A stretch of 64,000 bases of DNA from Flectonema sp. DT1601 (GCA_964019425.1 OZ025780.1:1568001-1632000); one strand, 5' to 3'; numbered from the stretch's first letter, positions 43,993 through 57,261 are shown. Numbers and translations are program-made. Notes: generated by a model from the sequence alone, not told the origin.

Positions 43993-46473
43993 TTATTCTT
44001 TTTCTCTCTTTTCTATCTTTTTCTCTTCTGTTAAACTATTCAATTGCAAAACATAGGACGATATCTTTCAGTTCACTGACATCCGCAGACTTATCGAGTC
44101 TCAGCAATATTTCAGTTGTTGGAGATTTATTTCTTTTTTGGTGTTTATCCAAGTCCCCCCTCTATTAGTATCAAGTTACCCCTCGCCTTTAATTCTTCTA
44201 AACGTAGCTTTTCTTTAATTACCAACTACAGTTTTCAGATAACTGGATATTGGTTTCGTATTAAAGTTAGAAACATTCTACGTGTGCTTCACTGATAGTG
44301 TGATCCGAACCAGTAAATAGTAATAACCATTACTTTTACTTTGGTTGTTTCGTATCGTATTTAATTTCCCCACCTCTTTTTTTCTTTGATTAACAATTGC
44401 AAATATTTGTCGAATTCAATAAAGAGATTAAAAAAGAAGAGTGAAATTCTACGTAAACAAATACACGGAACCCATTGCAAATACTCAGAACTGTACGGCA
44501 AGTGAGTGCCTTGTTCTCTAATCTTATTTCCTTCTCGGATGGAAACAGTGATGGAATCCGACGACTTGGGGATAAACGTTCAGGCGTGTAACTGTTTTGT
44601 TGAAACTCATCATATTTATTATTTATTAGTTTGTGATTTCGTTATAACATAAAGGAAATAATTGTTTCCTTTTTGTTCTCTACTTGTGGTTGTCTAATTT
44701 TAGTTTAATTTTGTCTTTCTTATCATTACTTTATTTCTTATTTTCTGATTGTGTGTTCTCCCTCTCTTTGACCAAAATTGGCGTTATCAGCCGTCACTAA
44801 TACGTGAGGGAGTTGGGTTAAGGTAGTCATTTGTTTCAGGTTCTACGTCTCTTTCCCCGTTGGTGTCACGTCGGTCGGAAACTGGTCCGACACAATCCCT
44901 GCCCGCGGAAGTTATCTGCATGAATTCACAGTGTAGATATTTCTTTGTGGATTTCCCTCCTCTCAATCAAATTGCCCCTCTTGTTCCTTTGAGCGATAAT
45001 TCGATTCACTCTCCTTCAAGGGACCTTTTCTTCGATTTACAACTCCAAATATATTTTCCCCAGTTAACTTGAAGTTAATTTTGTATTGATTTTGAGAACA
45101 TTAATTATGATGTAAATTCCTTTATGTCGTCCAGATTTCGAAAACTTAACTGGCCATCGATAACCATTGGAGAGGTCACTTTTGTTTTTGTTTTGTTTTT
45201 GTTTCTCGCTTGTTATTCGCTCATCAGATTCCACATCACGCAGGGGATTGTTAGTTATTGGGTTTGGATTTTTTTTTATTTTTTTTTTTTGCTTCACCAG
45301 ACTGAGCGTTTTCGTGTCAACTTGCAAAAGAGAGTTACCTCCGATCACTGTCTACTTTATTATTTTTATTAATTTGTTGGTAACTCTCTTGAGATAAGTC
45401 TCTTTGTGTGTTAGATGAAGCAACCGAAATAATTTAATACGTAACAGTATTAATCCTTATTCTTATAAATAAATAACATAAAGTTCCTGATGTTGTTATT
45501 CTCCTTCCTTTTGCTCAATTTAATATAAAATATACCTCAGCTTGTTATCGACGTGTTCTTCTCCCCTTTTAGAGACTTTAGTCAATTGTGTCTTAACTAT
45601 CGTTTATGTTAGTTAACTCTGGAACAATACAGATATTTATTTCTTCGTAAATATATTCAAACATCACAATCCCTCCTCCAGCTTTATCTTAAACTATACA
45701 AAAAATAGTAATATAACACTGTTATGTTTTTGTTTGTGCACGGCTTTCTCCATTCTTATGGGTGAGCTAGTCGGATTTTTTAGCCTTGGCTGTCGTTGTT
45801 TCGCTCAGTTGTGATCTTGTCTTTCCTTGAACTCTCCCTATCTCTCTCTCTAATTAGTTCCCTTCTTTCTGAGGAACCGCCACCTTTCATCAACATGATG
45901 AAACTCGTTGTTTGTACCGCCTATTGGAGGTACTATATTTCCCAACAATCCATGCCGAGTCTTCGGAAACGGCTACGGATTGGGTCCTCTGTTACTTTGA
46001 GTAACACAGCACTCATAATATACAGTAATGTTGGATTATATAACTAACTTTCCCTTTTTTTTTTATTGGGAATCTCCCTTTTCGGAAGAAAAAAAGAAAA
46101 GAAAAGAAAAAGACATCTGTGGAGGTGTCCATTGATAACTAACTTCTGTTTTTGGAGTACAAACTTTGAGTTAGATTCTCAACTGGTTGGAATCCAAAGT
46201 ATGTGCTCCAATGACCCTTTAAGTTTAATTACAGTATCAAGTTGCCTCTATCTCTTTACTGTTGTTTAGGATTACCTATATCAGTCTTTGTACTGTAGTG
46301 ATGTTCACCTTAGTAGTAATATACACATCTCTTCACAAACAGGAATACAAGGTATCGCATGATAGATGATCGTCTTTTGTTTAATAGTTGTCACAGTTCA
46401 GAAATTCATCACTTTTCATCTTCTCTGTAGTTTAGTTTTTAAAACTTTCCAAAACTTTCTAAAACTTTTTAAT
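43993..46473. other. array spacer 5
   Basis: Lacks the stem-loop. Holds an LRR relic (44067-44132), the 5' part of R1 (44774-44852), a module starting CGTCTCTTTCCCCGTTGG (44850-45060) that also begins spacers 6, 9 and 10, a truncated R2 (45681-45742), and the shared flank of copy 6. Confidence 0.6.
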
Positions 46474-46941
46474 ATGTCCACCGAAAAGAGTGCGATCAAC
46501 ACCCAGGAGTACCAGGGATACCAAGAGCATGTTTATCCAGCTCCTGTAGGAGGACAGCCAGTTGGTCAGACTGTAGTCGTTGTTGAGGAGAGAGATGATT
46601 TTGTATCTGCCTGCATGGGAACAGGCTTTTGTGGTCTGACGGGACTTTGTTTCTTTGGATGTTGCTGCAACACTCCAACGGGTAGAGTTGGTGCTGCTAC
46701 TGGATGCATTATCAATGGTAGTATTGCTTTAATTTTGTGGTTTGTTTTGATGGTTATCTCCTTGAAGGACTGTGACGACAGTGGATCTGATAGTGGAGTT
46801 TGCGCACTGCCGATAATGAAATCCTCTGGCATCCTTATTGCTAATGTTTTCGTTGCCACCTCCGTCATCTGTGCAGCCATGTTATTTCGTAGAAAGTACG
46901 TCAGAGAACTCCAACAAAGACAGAACGGAATGATTGTCTGA
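46474..46941 (+). CDS. array gene copy 6: small Cys-rich membrane protein, helix type B
   Basis: 155 residues. The first 80 or so residues match copies 4 and 5 (TQEYQGY, GTGFCGLTG, CFFGCCC). Helix 2 switches to type B (SIALILWFVLMVISLKDC), the loop reads GVCALPIMKS, and helix 3 is SGILIANVFVATSVICAAML with tail FRRKYVREL. The abrupt change at the end of the Cys-rich region suggests gene conversion or recombination inside the coding sequence. Confidence 0.75.
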   Translation: MSTEKSAINTQEYQGYQEHVYPAPVGGQPVGQTVVVVEERDDFVSACMGTGFCGLTGLCFFGCCCNTPTGRVGAATGCIINGSIALILWFVLMVISLKDCDDSGSDSGVCALPIMKSSGILIANVFVATSVICAAMLFRRKYVRELQQRQNGMIV

Positions 46942-49900
46942 TTATTATTCTTTTTTCTCTCTTTTGCTCTTCTGTTAAACTATTTCGTCTCTTTCCCCGT
47001 TGGTGTCACGTCGGTCGGAAACTGGTCCGAAACAATCCCTGCCCGCGGAAGTTATCTGCATGCATTCACAGTGTAGATATTTCTTTGTGGATTTCCCTCC
47101 TCTCAATCAAATTGAGAGGATTTCCCTCCTCTCAATCAAATTGCCCCTCTTGTTCCTTTGAGCGATAATTCGATTCACTCTCCTTCAAGGGACCTTTTCT
47201 TCGATTTACAACTCCAAATATATTTTCCCCAGTTAACTTGAAGTTAATTTTGTATTGATTTTGAGAACATTAATTATGATGTAAATTCCTTTATGTCGTC
47301 CAGATTTCGAAAACTTAACTGGCCATCGATAACCATTGGAGAGGTCACTTTTGTTTTTGTTTTGTTTTTGTTTCTCGCTTTTTATTCGCTCATCAGATTC
47401 CACATCACGCAAGGGATTTTTAGTTATTGGATTTGGATTTGTTTTTATTTTTTTTATTTGCTTCACCAGACTGAGCGTTTTCGTTGTCAACTTGCAAAGG
47501 AGAGCCAAGAAAAATAAAAATAAAAAAGGAAGACGGTAAATTCTAATCTAAATGAAAAATCAATTAAGTTACCTCCGATCACTGTCTACTTTATTATTTT
47601 TATTAATTTGTTGGTAACTCTCTTGAGATAAGTCTCTTTGTGTGTTAGATGAAGCAACCGAAATAATTTAATACGTAGCAGTATTAATCCTTATTCTTAT
47701 AAATAAATAACATAAAGTTCCTGATGTTGTTATTCTCCTTCCTTTTGCTCAATTTAATATAAAATATACCTCAGCTTGTTATCGACGTGTTCTTCTCCCC
47801 TTTTATAGACTTTAGTCAACTGTATCTTAACTATCGTTTATGTTAGTTAACTCTGGAACAATTCAGATATTTATTTCTTCGTAAATATATTCTTTTATTT
47901 GAAATTAAGAAAACTAATCATGTCGACTGAGTTAAGCCAATCATCTGAGTTGACATGATTCTCGAAAAGAAAAAAATAGTTTAATGTCGTTGGCGTTATA
48001 AAACGTAGGACGATGTTTTTCTTTTTCTTTATTTGACGTTTTTTTCGTTTTATTTTCGTTCTTTTACATTTTCATCTCTAGTATTTCCAAAATAGATGTT
48101 TGACGGTTGTTGTTTGTGTGCTGCTAATGTTAATCTGGTTAACGTTTCCTGAACTAGTTTCAGTTCACTGACATCCGCAGACTTATCGAGTCTCAGCAAT
48201 ATTTCAGTTGTTGGAGATGTATCAAGTTACCCCCCGCCTTTTATTCTTCTAAACGAAAGTTTTCTTTAATTACCAACTACAGCTTTCAGATACCTGGATA
48301 TTGGTTTCGTATTAAAGTTAGAAACATTCTACGTGTGCTCCACTTTTTACTTTGGTTACTAACGTCACAACCGTTATTTGTTTGTTATCCTGCGAACCTT
48401 TGCATTTTTTTTTTTTTGATTTCCTTTAAAATTTATTTAATAAGTCTCTTATCGTCTGTGAGAGTCTCACGGTTGCTGGTAGCGATATAACTGTTACCCT
48501 GTGAGCTTTTTCCTGGCTTTTGGCTTCCTAGGCTTCGTAAATAAATAAATAAGAAAAATAAATACATTTTTATAACATCATACTTTTGTGGAAAAAAAAA
48601 AAAAAAAGGAATTCATTTTTCTAAATTTATTTAGGTTAGCTGGTAGCGATCTAATCTGTTACTATGTTGTAGTTTTTTTTGGTGTTTATCCAAGTATCAA
48701 GTTACCCCCCGCCTTTTATTCTTCTAAACGAAGGTTTTCTTTAATTACCAACTACAGTTTTCAGATACCTGGATATTGGTTAAAAAAAAAAGGAATTAAT
48801 TTTTCTAAATTTATTTAGGTAAGCTGGTAGCGATCTAATCTGTTACTATGTTGAGCTTTTCATCAATTTTTGGCTCCCTAAGTAAATGAAGTAATTTATT
48901 CCGAATTTTCTTTTTGAAATTAGTTTTTAATCAAGGTAATTATAATCGTTTATGTTAGTTAACTCTGGGACAATACAGATATTTATTTCTTCGTGAATAT
49001 GTTCAAACATCACAATCCCTCCTTTCGATTAAGCCGCTTCTCGATACACGAGAAATGAGAAAAGGAAAAGGAAACATCTAAAATAGCAGAGTAGTAAAGC
49101 TAATGTTAACTTGTGTGTTGAAATCTCTCTTTTTTTAAAATTTCGTTGTTTTCTGACTTCTTATGGGTGAGCTAGTCCTCATCTTTAAACTTGGCTGTTG
49201 TTTCGCTCAGTTGTGATCTTGTCTTTCCTTGAACTCTCCCTATCTCTCTCTCTAATTAGTTCCCTTCTTTCTGAGGAACCGCCACCTTTCATCAACATGA
49301 TAAAACTCGTTGTTTGTACCGCCTATTAGAGGTACTATATTTCCCAACAATCCATGCCGAGTCTTCGGAAACGGCTACGGATTGGGTCCTCTGTTACTTT
49401 GAGTAACACAGCACTCATAATATACAGTAATGTTGGATTAAAAAAACTAACTTTCCCTTTTTTTTTTATTGGGAATCTCCCTTTTCGGAAGAAAAAAAGA
49501 AAAGAAAAGAAAAGAAAAAGACATCTGTGGAGGTGTCCATTGATAACTAACTTCTGTTTTTGTAGTACAAACTTTGAGTTAGATTCTCCCGATGCTCCCT
49601 AGTTTGCTGTATCAGCGATGCACAGTACGCAATGTATTGGACTTCCTTATCTATCTATCTATCTATCTATCTATCTCAACTGGTTGGAATCCAAAGTATG
49701 TGCTCTTTACGTTTCATTACAGTATCAAGTTGCCTCTATCTCTTTACTGTTGTTTAGGATTACCTATATCAGTCTTTGTACTGTAGTGATGTTCACCTTA
49801 GTAGTAATATACACATCTCTTCACAAACAGGAATACAAGGTATCGCATGATAGATGATCGTCTTTTGTTTAATAGTTGTCACAGTTCAGAAATTCATCAC

Positions 49901-49959
49901 TTTCCATCTTCTCTGTAGTTTAGTTTTTAAAACTTTCGAACTTTCTAAAACTTTTTAAT
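46942..49959. other. array spacer 6
   Basis: Starts with the CGTCTCTTTCCCCGTTGG module. A 29-bp tandem duplication there (47091-47150) creates a CCTCTCAAT-CAA-ATTGAGAGG hairpin. The stem-loop (47916-47960), an LRR relic (48155-48220), R1 pieces (48443-48552, 48828-48885), a local duplication near 48665-48790, and a unit-specific insertion with ATCT repeats (49587-49676) follow. Confidence 0.6.
49587..49676 (+). repeat. unit-specific insertion with (ATCT)n microsatellite
   Basis: Interrupts the otherwise conserved GATTCTCAACTGG of the 5' flank. Its first part (TATCAGCGATGCACAGTACG) matches a piece near 18090; seven or so ATCT units follow. Confidence 0.65.
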
Positions 49960-50427
49960 ATGTCCACCGAAAAGAGTGCGATCAACACCCAGCAGTACCA
50001 GGGATACCAAGAGCATGTTTATCCAGCTCCTGTAGGAGGACAGCCAGTTGGTCAGACTGTAGTCGTTGTTGAGGAGAGAGATGATTTTGTATCTGCCTGC
50101 ATGGGAACAAGTTTTTGTGGTTTGACGGGACTTTGTTTCTTCGGATGTTGCTGCAACACTCCAACGGGTAGAGTTGGTGCTGCTACTGGATGCATTATCA
50201 ATGGTAGTATTGCTTTTATTTTGTACTTCGTTTTGATGCTTGTCTACGTGCAAGACTGTGACAACGGTGGATCTGATAGTGGAGTTTGCAAACTGCCGAT
50301 GATGAGTTCCGTTGGCATCCTTATTGCCGATATTATGATTGCCGGCATCGCCGTCATTGCATCCGTCTTATTTCGTAGAAAGTACGTCAGAGAACTCCAA
50401 CAAAGACAGAACGGAATGATTGTCTGA
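49960..50427 (+). CDS. array gene copy 7: small Cys-rich membrane protein, helix type C
   Basis: 155 residues. Cys-rich region reads GTSFCGLTG (Gly-to-Ser). Helix 2 is type C (SIAFILYFVLMLVYVQDC), the loop is CDNGGSDSGVCKLPMMSS, and helix 3 is VGILIADIMIAGIAVIASVL. In its leader the 10-bp repeat has lost two bases (AAAACTTTCGAACTTTC), which breaks the upstream frame seen in other copies and supports MSTEK as the true start. Confidence 0.75.
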   Translation: MSTEKSAINTQQYQGYQEHVYPAPVGGQPVGQTVVVVEERDDFVSACMGTSFCGLTGLCFFGCCCNTPTGRVGAATGCIINGSIAFILYFVLMLVYVQDCDNGGSDSGVCKLPMMSSVGILIADIMIAGIAVIASVLFRRKYVRELQQRQNGMIV

Positions 50428-50856
50428 TTATTCTTTTTCCCCTTTTCTTTCTTTTTCTCTTCTCTTAAAATATTGATGTTTTTTTTCTGTAAAATGAAAA
50501 AGAATAAACGATTAAAATCAGGGTGAAGTGGGTTTTCTTTTCATTCTTTTATTTGAAATTAAGAAATCTAATCATGTCGACTAAGTTAGGTCAATCATCT
50601 GAGTTGACGTGATTCTTGAAAAGAAAAATAGTTAAATGTCGTTGGCGTTGCAAAACGTAGGCCGATATTTTTCTTTTTCTTTATTTGACGTTTTTTCGTT
50701 TTATTTTCGTTCTTTTACATTTTCATCTCTAGTATTTCCAAATTAGATTGTTTGACGGTTGTTGTTTGTGTGCTGCTAATGTTAATCTGGTTAACGTTTC
50801 CTGAACTAGTTTCAGTTCACTGACATCCGCAGACTTATCGAGTCTCAGCAATATTT
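50428..50856. other. array spacer 7
   Basis: Short spacer with the stem-loop (50570-50614) and an LRR relic (50808-50856) whose end is fused directly to truncated copy 8. Confidence 0.65.
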
Positions 50857-51203
50857 CAGTAGTAGTCGTTGTTGAGGAGAGAGATGATTTTGTATCTGCC
50901 TGCATGGGAACAAGTTTTTGTGGTTTGACGGGACTTTGTTTCTTTGGATGTTGCTGCAACACTCCAACGGGTAGAGTTGGTGCTGCTACTGGATGCATTA
51001 TCAATGGTAGTATTGCTTTTATTTTGTACTTCGTTTTGATGCTTGTCTACGTGCAAGACTGTGACAACGGTGGATCTGATAGTGGAGTTTGCAAACTGCC
51101 GATGATGAGTTCCGTTGGCATCCTTATTGCTGATATTATCATTGCCGCCATCGCCGTCATTGCATCCGTCTTATTTCGTAGAAAGTACGTCAGAGAACTC
51201 TAA
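50857..51203 (+). pseudogene. array gene copy 8: 5'-truncated, lacks leader and first 35 or so codons
   Basis: Begins inside the coding sequence at VVVVEERDDF, joined to the LRR relic, so it has no family start codon or 5' flank. The frame stays open through helix type C (ADIIIAAIAVIASVL), but a CAA-to-TAA change ends it after FRRKYVREL, ten codons early. An internal Met (50904) could start a peptide of 99 residues. Probably a pseudogene. Confidence 0.7.
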
Positions 51204-53573
51204 CAAAGACAGAACGGAGTGATTGTCTGATTATTCTTTTTCTCCTTTTTTCTCTTTTTCTCTTCTTGATGTTTTCTTTCTGTAAAATGAAAAAGAATAA
51301 ACGATTAAAATAAGGGTGAAGTGGGTTTTCTTTTCATTCTTTTATTTGAAATTAAGAAATCTAATCATGTCGACTAAGTTAGGTCAATCATCTGAGTTGA
51401 CGTGATTCTTGAAAAGAAAAATAGTTACATGTCGTTGGCGTTGCAAAACGTAGGCCGATATTTTTATTTTTCTTTATTTTGATTATTCTTTATTGACGTT
51501 TTTTCGTTTTATTTTCGTTCTTTTACATGTTCATCTCTAGCCTCTCCAAATTAGATTGTTTGACGGTTGTTGTTTGTGTGCTGCTAATGTTAATCTGGTT
51601 AACGTTTCCTGAACTAGTTTCAGTTCACTGACATCCGCAGACTTATCGAGTCTCAGCAATATTTCAGTTGTTGGAGATTTATTTCTTTTTTGGTGTTTAT
51701 CCACCCCCTCTCTATTGGTATCAAGTTACCCCCCGCCTTTAATTCTTCTAAACGTAGCTTTTCTTTAATTACCAACTACAGTTTTCAGATAACTGGATAT
51801 TGGTTTCGTATTAAAGTTAGAAACATTCTACGTGTGCTCCACTGATAGTGTGATCCGAACCAGTAAATAGTAATAACCATTACTTTTTCTTTGGTTGTTT
51901 CGTATCGTATTTAATTACTCCCTTTCTGTTTTTTAAATTCCTCTTTTGATTACGAGGATTAATCTCAAAGGCTTCCGAGGGAAGTTTCTAAAGAGATTGT
52001 TTGGTTAATTTCTAATTTGGACTCGTGGCTGTGAAACCTTCGTAGACATAATTGACGAATAGATACAAAGATGATGCAAAAAAACAAACAAACAAACCCT
52101 GTCTCTGATTCCTTTCTCTCTCTTTTTTTATCTCTTCTCTTCTACTCTCGATGATTGTCTTCAGTTTCACGGGAAGTGACAACAGAAGGATGAGGATGAT
52201 AAAAGTATGCAAACATTGATGGAATCCGACACTGGGCACCAGACATGACTTGGAGATAAACGTTCAGGTGTATGAGAAACTCATCATATTTATTATTTAT
52301 TAGATTGTGATTTCGTTATAACATAAAGGAAATAATCGTTTCCCTTTTGTTCTCTACTTGTGGTTGTCTAATTTTAGTTTAATTTTGTCTTTCTTGTCAT
52401 TACTTTATTTCTTATTTTCTGATTGTGTGTTCTCCCTCTCTTTGACCAAAATTGGCGTTATCAGCCGCCACTAACACTGTCTGTCTATGTCTCTTATCGT
52501 CTGGTGAGAGTTTCACAGTTAGCTGGTAGCGATCTAATCTGTTATCATGTTAACTTCCTTGGCTTCGTAATTAAATAAAAGGAAATAAAAAAACATAAGG
52601 CATAACATCATACTTTTGTGAAAAAAAAAAAAAAAAAAAAAAGGAATTAATTTTTCTAAATTTATTTAGGTTAGCTGGTAGCGATCTAATCTGTTACTAT
52701 GTTGAGGTTTTCATCAATTTTTGGCTCCCTAAGTAAATGAAGTAATTTATTCCGAATTTTCTTTTTGAAATTAATTTTTAGTTAATTAAAATTAATATGT
52801 TATTCTCCTTCCTTTTGCTCAATTTAATATAAAATATACCTCAGCTTGTTATCGATTCTTATGGGTGAGCTAGTCCGCATCTTTAACTTTGGCTGTCGTT
52901 GTTTCGCTCAGTTGTGATCTTGTCTTTCCTTGAACTCTCCCTATCTCTCTCTCTAATTAGTTCCCTTCTTTCTGAGGAACCGCCAACTTTCATCAACATG
53001 ATGAAACTCGTTGTTTGTACCGCCTATTGGAGGTACTATATTTCCCAACAATCCATGCCGAGTCTTCGGAAACGGCTACGGATTGGGTCCTCTGTTACTT
53101 TGAGTAACACAGCACTCATAATATACAGTAATGTTGGATTAAAAAAACTAACTTTCCCTTTTTTTTTTATTAGGAATCTCCCTTTTCGGAAGAAAAAAAG
53201 AAAAGAAAAGAAAAGAAAAAGACATCTGTGGAGGTGTCCATTGATAACCAACTTCTGTTTTTGGAGTACAAACTTTGAGTTAGATTCTCAACTGGTTGGA
53301 ATCCAAAGTATGTGCTCTTTACGTTTCATTACAGTATCAAGTTGCCTCTATCTCTTTACTGTTGTTTAGGATTACCTATATCAGTCTTTGTACTGTAGTG
53401 ATGTTCACCTTAGTAGTAATATACGCATCTCTTCGCAAACAGGAATACAAGGTATCGCATGATAGATGATCGTCTTTTGTTTAATAGTTGTCACAGTTCA
53501 GAAATTCATCACTTTCCATCTTCTCTGTAGTTTAGTTTTTAAAACTTTCCAAAACTTTCTAAAACTTTTTAAT
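51204..53573. other. array spacer 8
   Basis: Contains the stem-loop (51363-51407), an LRR relic (51616-51685), the ACAACAGAAGGATGAGG module (about 52180), a merged R1 form (52454-52580), a diverged R1 end (about 52671-52735) and the long shared 5' flank of copy 9. Closely matches spacer 12. Confidence 0.6.
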
Positions 53574-54041
53574 ATGTCCACCGAAAAGAGTGCGATCAAC
53601 ACCCAGCAGTACCAGGGATACCAAGAGCATGTTTATCCAGCTCCTGTAGGAGGACAGCCAGTTGGTCAGACTGTAGTCGTTGTTGAGGAGAGAGATGATT
53701 TTGTATCTGCCTGCATGGGAACAAGTTTTTGTGGTCTGACGGGACTTTGTTTCTTTGGATGTTGCTGCAACACTCCAACGGGTAGAGTTGGTGCTGCTAC
53801 TGGATGCATTATCAATGGTGGTATTGCTTTAATTTTGTTGTTTGTTTTGATGGTTATCTCCTTGAAGGACTGTGACGACAGTGGATCTGATAGTGGAGTT
53901 TGCGCACTGCCGATGATGAAATCCTCTGACATCCTTATTCTTTATGTTTTAGTTGCCACCTCCGTCATCTGTGCAGCCATGTTTTTTCGTAGAAAGTACG
54001 TCAGAGAACTCCAACAAAGACAGAACGGAATGATTGTCTGA
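53574..54041 (+). CDS. array gene copy 9: small Cys-rich membrane protein, helix type B variant
   Basis: 155 residues. N-terminal part like copy 7 (TQQYQGY, GTSFCGLTG), then type B helices like copy 6 with changes: GGIALILLFVLMVISLKDC, loop GVCALPMMKS, helix 3 SDILILYVLVATSVICAAMF. It combines front and back halves seen separately in copies 7 and 6. Confidence 0.75.
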   Translation: MSTEKSAINTQQYQGYQEHVYPAPVGGQPVGQTVVVVEERDDFVSACMGTSFCGLTGLCFFGCCCNTPTGRVGAATGCIINGGIALILLFVLMVISLKDCDDSGSDSGVCALPMMKSSDILILYVLVATSVICAAMFFRRKYVRELQQRQNGMIV

Positions 54042-56793
54042 TTATTATTCTTTTTTCTCTCTTTTTCTCTTCTGTTAAACTATTTCGTCTCTTTCCCCGT
54101 TGGTGTCACGTCGGTCGGAAACTGGTCCGACACAATCCCTGCCCGCGGAAGTTATCTGCATGCATTCACAGTGTAGATATTTCTTTGTGGATTTCCCTCC
54201 TCTCAATCAAATTGAGAGGATTTCCCTCCTCTCAATCAAATTGCCCCTCTTTGTTCCTTTGAGCGATAATTCGATTCACTCTCCTTCAAGGGACCTTTTC
54301 TTCGATTTACAACTCCAAATATATTTTCCCCAGTTAACTTGAAGTTAATTTTGAATTTATTTTGAAAAGATTAATTATGATGTAAATTCCTTTATGTCGT
54401 CCAGATTTCGAAAACTTAACTGGCCATCGATAACCATTGGAGAGGTCACTTTTGTTTTTGTTTTGTTTTTGTTTCTCGCTTGTTATTCGCTCATCAGATT
54501 CCACATCACGCAGGGGATTGTTAGTTATTGGGTTTGGATTTTTTTTTATTTTTTTTATTTGCTTCACCAGACTGAGCGTTTTCGTTGTCAACTTGCAAAG
54601 GAGAGCCAAGAAGAATAAAAATAAAAAAGGAAGACGGTAAATTCTAATCTAAATGAAAAATCAATTAAGTTACCTCCGATCACTGTCTACTTTATTATTT
54701 TTATTAATTTGTTGGTAACTCTCTTGAGATAAGTCTCTTTGTGTGTTAGATGAAGCAACCGAAATAATTTAATACGTAGCAGTATTAATCCTTATTCTTA
54801 TAAATAAATAACATAAAGTTCCTGATGTTGTTATTCTCCTTCCTTTTGCTCAATTTAATATAAAATATACCTCAGCTTGTTATCGACGTGTTCTTCTCCC
54901 CTTTTAGAGACTTTAGTCAACTGTATCTTAACTATCGTTTATGTTAGTTAACTCTGGAACAATACAGATATTTATTTCTTCGTAAATATATTCTTTTATT
55001 TGAAATTAAGAAAACTAATCATGTCGACTGAGTTAAGCCAATCATCTGAGTTGACATGATTCTCGAAAAGAAAAAAATAGTTTAATGTCGTGTTATAAAA
55101 CGTAGGCCGATGTTTTTCTTTTTCTTTATTTGACGTTTTTTCGTTTTATTTTCGTTCTTTTACATTTTCATCTCTAGTATTTCCAAATTAGATTGTTTGA
55201 CGGTTGTTGTTTGTGTGCTGCTAATGTTAATCTGGTTAACGTTTCCTGAACTAGTTTCAGTTCACTGACATCCGCAGACTTATCGAGTCTCAGCAATATT
55301 TCAGTTGTTGGAGATGTATCAAGTTACCCCCCGCCTTTTATTCTTCTAAACGAAGGTTTTCTTTAATTACCAACTACAGCTTTCAGATACCTGGATATTG
55401 GTTTCGTATTAAAGTTAGAAACATTCTACGTGTGCTCCACTTTTTACTTTGGTTACTAACATCACAACCGTTATTTGTTTGTTATCTTGCGAACCTTTGC
55501 ATTTTTTTTTTTTTTTTTTTGATTTCCTTTAAAATTTATTTAATAAGTCTCTTATCGTCTGTGAGAGTCTCACGGTTGCTGGTAGCGATATAACTGTTAC
55601 CCTGTGAGCTTTTTCCTGGCTTTTGGCTTCCTAGGCTTCGTAAATAAATAAATAAGAAAAATAAATAAATTTTTATAACATCATACTTTTGTGGAAAAAA
55701 AAAAAAAAAAGAATTAATTATTCTAAATTTATTTAGGTTAGCTGGTAGCGATCTAATCTGTTACTATGTTGAGCTTTTCATCAATTTTTGGCTCCCTAAG
55801 TAAATGAAGTAATTTATTCCGAATTTTCTTTTTGAAATTAGTTTTTGATCAAGGTAATTATAATCGTTTATGTTAGTTAACTCTGGGACAATACGGATAT
55901 TTATTTCTTCGTGAATATGTTCAAACATCACAATCCCTCCTTTCGATTAAGCCGCTTCTCGATACACGAGAAATGAGAAAAGGAAAAGGAAACATCTAAA
56001 ATAGCAGAGTAGTAAAGCTAATGTTAACTTGTGTGTTGAAATCTCTCTTTTTTTAAAATTTCGTTGTTTTCTGCCTTCTTATGGGTGAGCTAGTCCTCAT
56101 CTTTAACTTTGGCTGTCGTTGTTTCGCTCAGTTGTGATCTTGTCTTTCCTTGAACGCTCCCTATCTCTCTCTCTAATTAGTTCCCTTCTTTCTGAGGAAC
56201 CGCCACCTTTCATCAACATGATAAAACTCGTTGTTTGTACCGCCTATTGGAGGTACTATATTTCCCAACAATCCATGCCGAGTCTTCGGAAACGGCTACG
56301 GATTGGGTCCTCTGTTACTTTGAGTAACACAGCACTCATAATATACAGTAATGTTGGATTAAAAAAACTAACTTTCCCTTTTTTTTTTATTGGGAATCTC
56401 CCTTTTCGGAAGAAAAAAAGAAAAGAAAAGAAAAGAAAAAGACATCTGTGGAGGTGTCCATTGATAACTAACTTCTGTTTTTGGAGTACAAACTTTGAGT
56501 TAGATTCTCAACTGGTTGGAATCCAAAGTATGTGCTCTTTACGTTTCATTACAGTATCAAGTTGCCTCTATCTCTTTACTGTTGTTTAGGATTACCTATA
56601 TCAGTCTTTGTACTGTAGTGATGTTCACCTTAGTAGTAATATACACATCTCTTCACAAACAGGAATACAAGGTATCGCATGATAGATGATCGTCTTTTGT
56701 TTAATAGTTGTCACAGTTCAGAAATTCATCACTTTCCATCTTCTCTGTAGTTTAGTTTTTAAAACTTTCCAAAACTTTCTAAAACTTTTTAAT
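54042..56793. other. array spacer 9
   Basis: Same module order as spacer 6: CGTCTCTTTCCCCGTTGG module with the 29-bp duplication (54191-54250), stem-loop (55017-55061), LRR relic (55253-55318), R1 with AAAT tail (55547-55657), R1-derived piece (55740-55805), and the flank of copy 10. Confidence 0.6.
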
Positions 56794-57261
56794 ATGTCCA
56801 CCGAAAAGAGTGCGATCAACACCCAGGAGTACCAGGGATACCAAGAGCATGTTTATCCAGCTCCTGTAGGAGGACAGCCAGTTGGTCAGACTGTGGTCGT
56901 TGTTGAGGAGAGAGATGATTTTGTACCTGCCTGCATGGGAACAGGCTTTTGCGGTTTAGTGGGACTTTGTTTCTTCGGATGTTGCTGCAACACTCCAACG
57001 GGTAGAGTTGGTGCTGCTACTGGATGCATTATCAATGGTAGTATTGCTTTTATTTTGTACTTCGTTTTGATGCTTGTCTACGTGCAAGACTGTGACGACA
57101 GTGGATCTGATAGTGGAGTTTGCGCACTGCCGATGATGAAATCCTCTGGCATCCTTATTGCTGATATTATGATTGCTGGCATCGCCATCATTGCATCCGT
57201 CTTATTTCGTAGAAAGTACGCCAGTGAACTCCAACAAAGACAGAACGGAATGATTGTCTGA
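56794..57261 (+). CDS. array gene copy 10: small Cys-rich membrane protein, clear mosaic
   Basis: 155 residues. Front like copies 1 and 3 (VPACMGTGFCGLVG), helix 2 type C (SIAFILYFVLMLVYVQDC), loop type B (CDDSGSDSGVCALPMMKSS), helix 3 type C (GILIADIMIAGIAIIASVL), then a unique KYASEL. At least three switches between types are needed to explain it. Confidence 0.75.
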   Translation: MSTEKSAINTQEYQGYQEHVYPAPVGGQPVGQTVVVVEERDDFVPACMGTGFCGLVGLCFFGCCCNTPTGRVGAATGCIINGSIAFILYFVLMLVYVQDCDDSGSDSGVCALPMMKSSGILIADIMIAGIAIIASVLFRRKYASELQQRQNGMIV

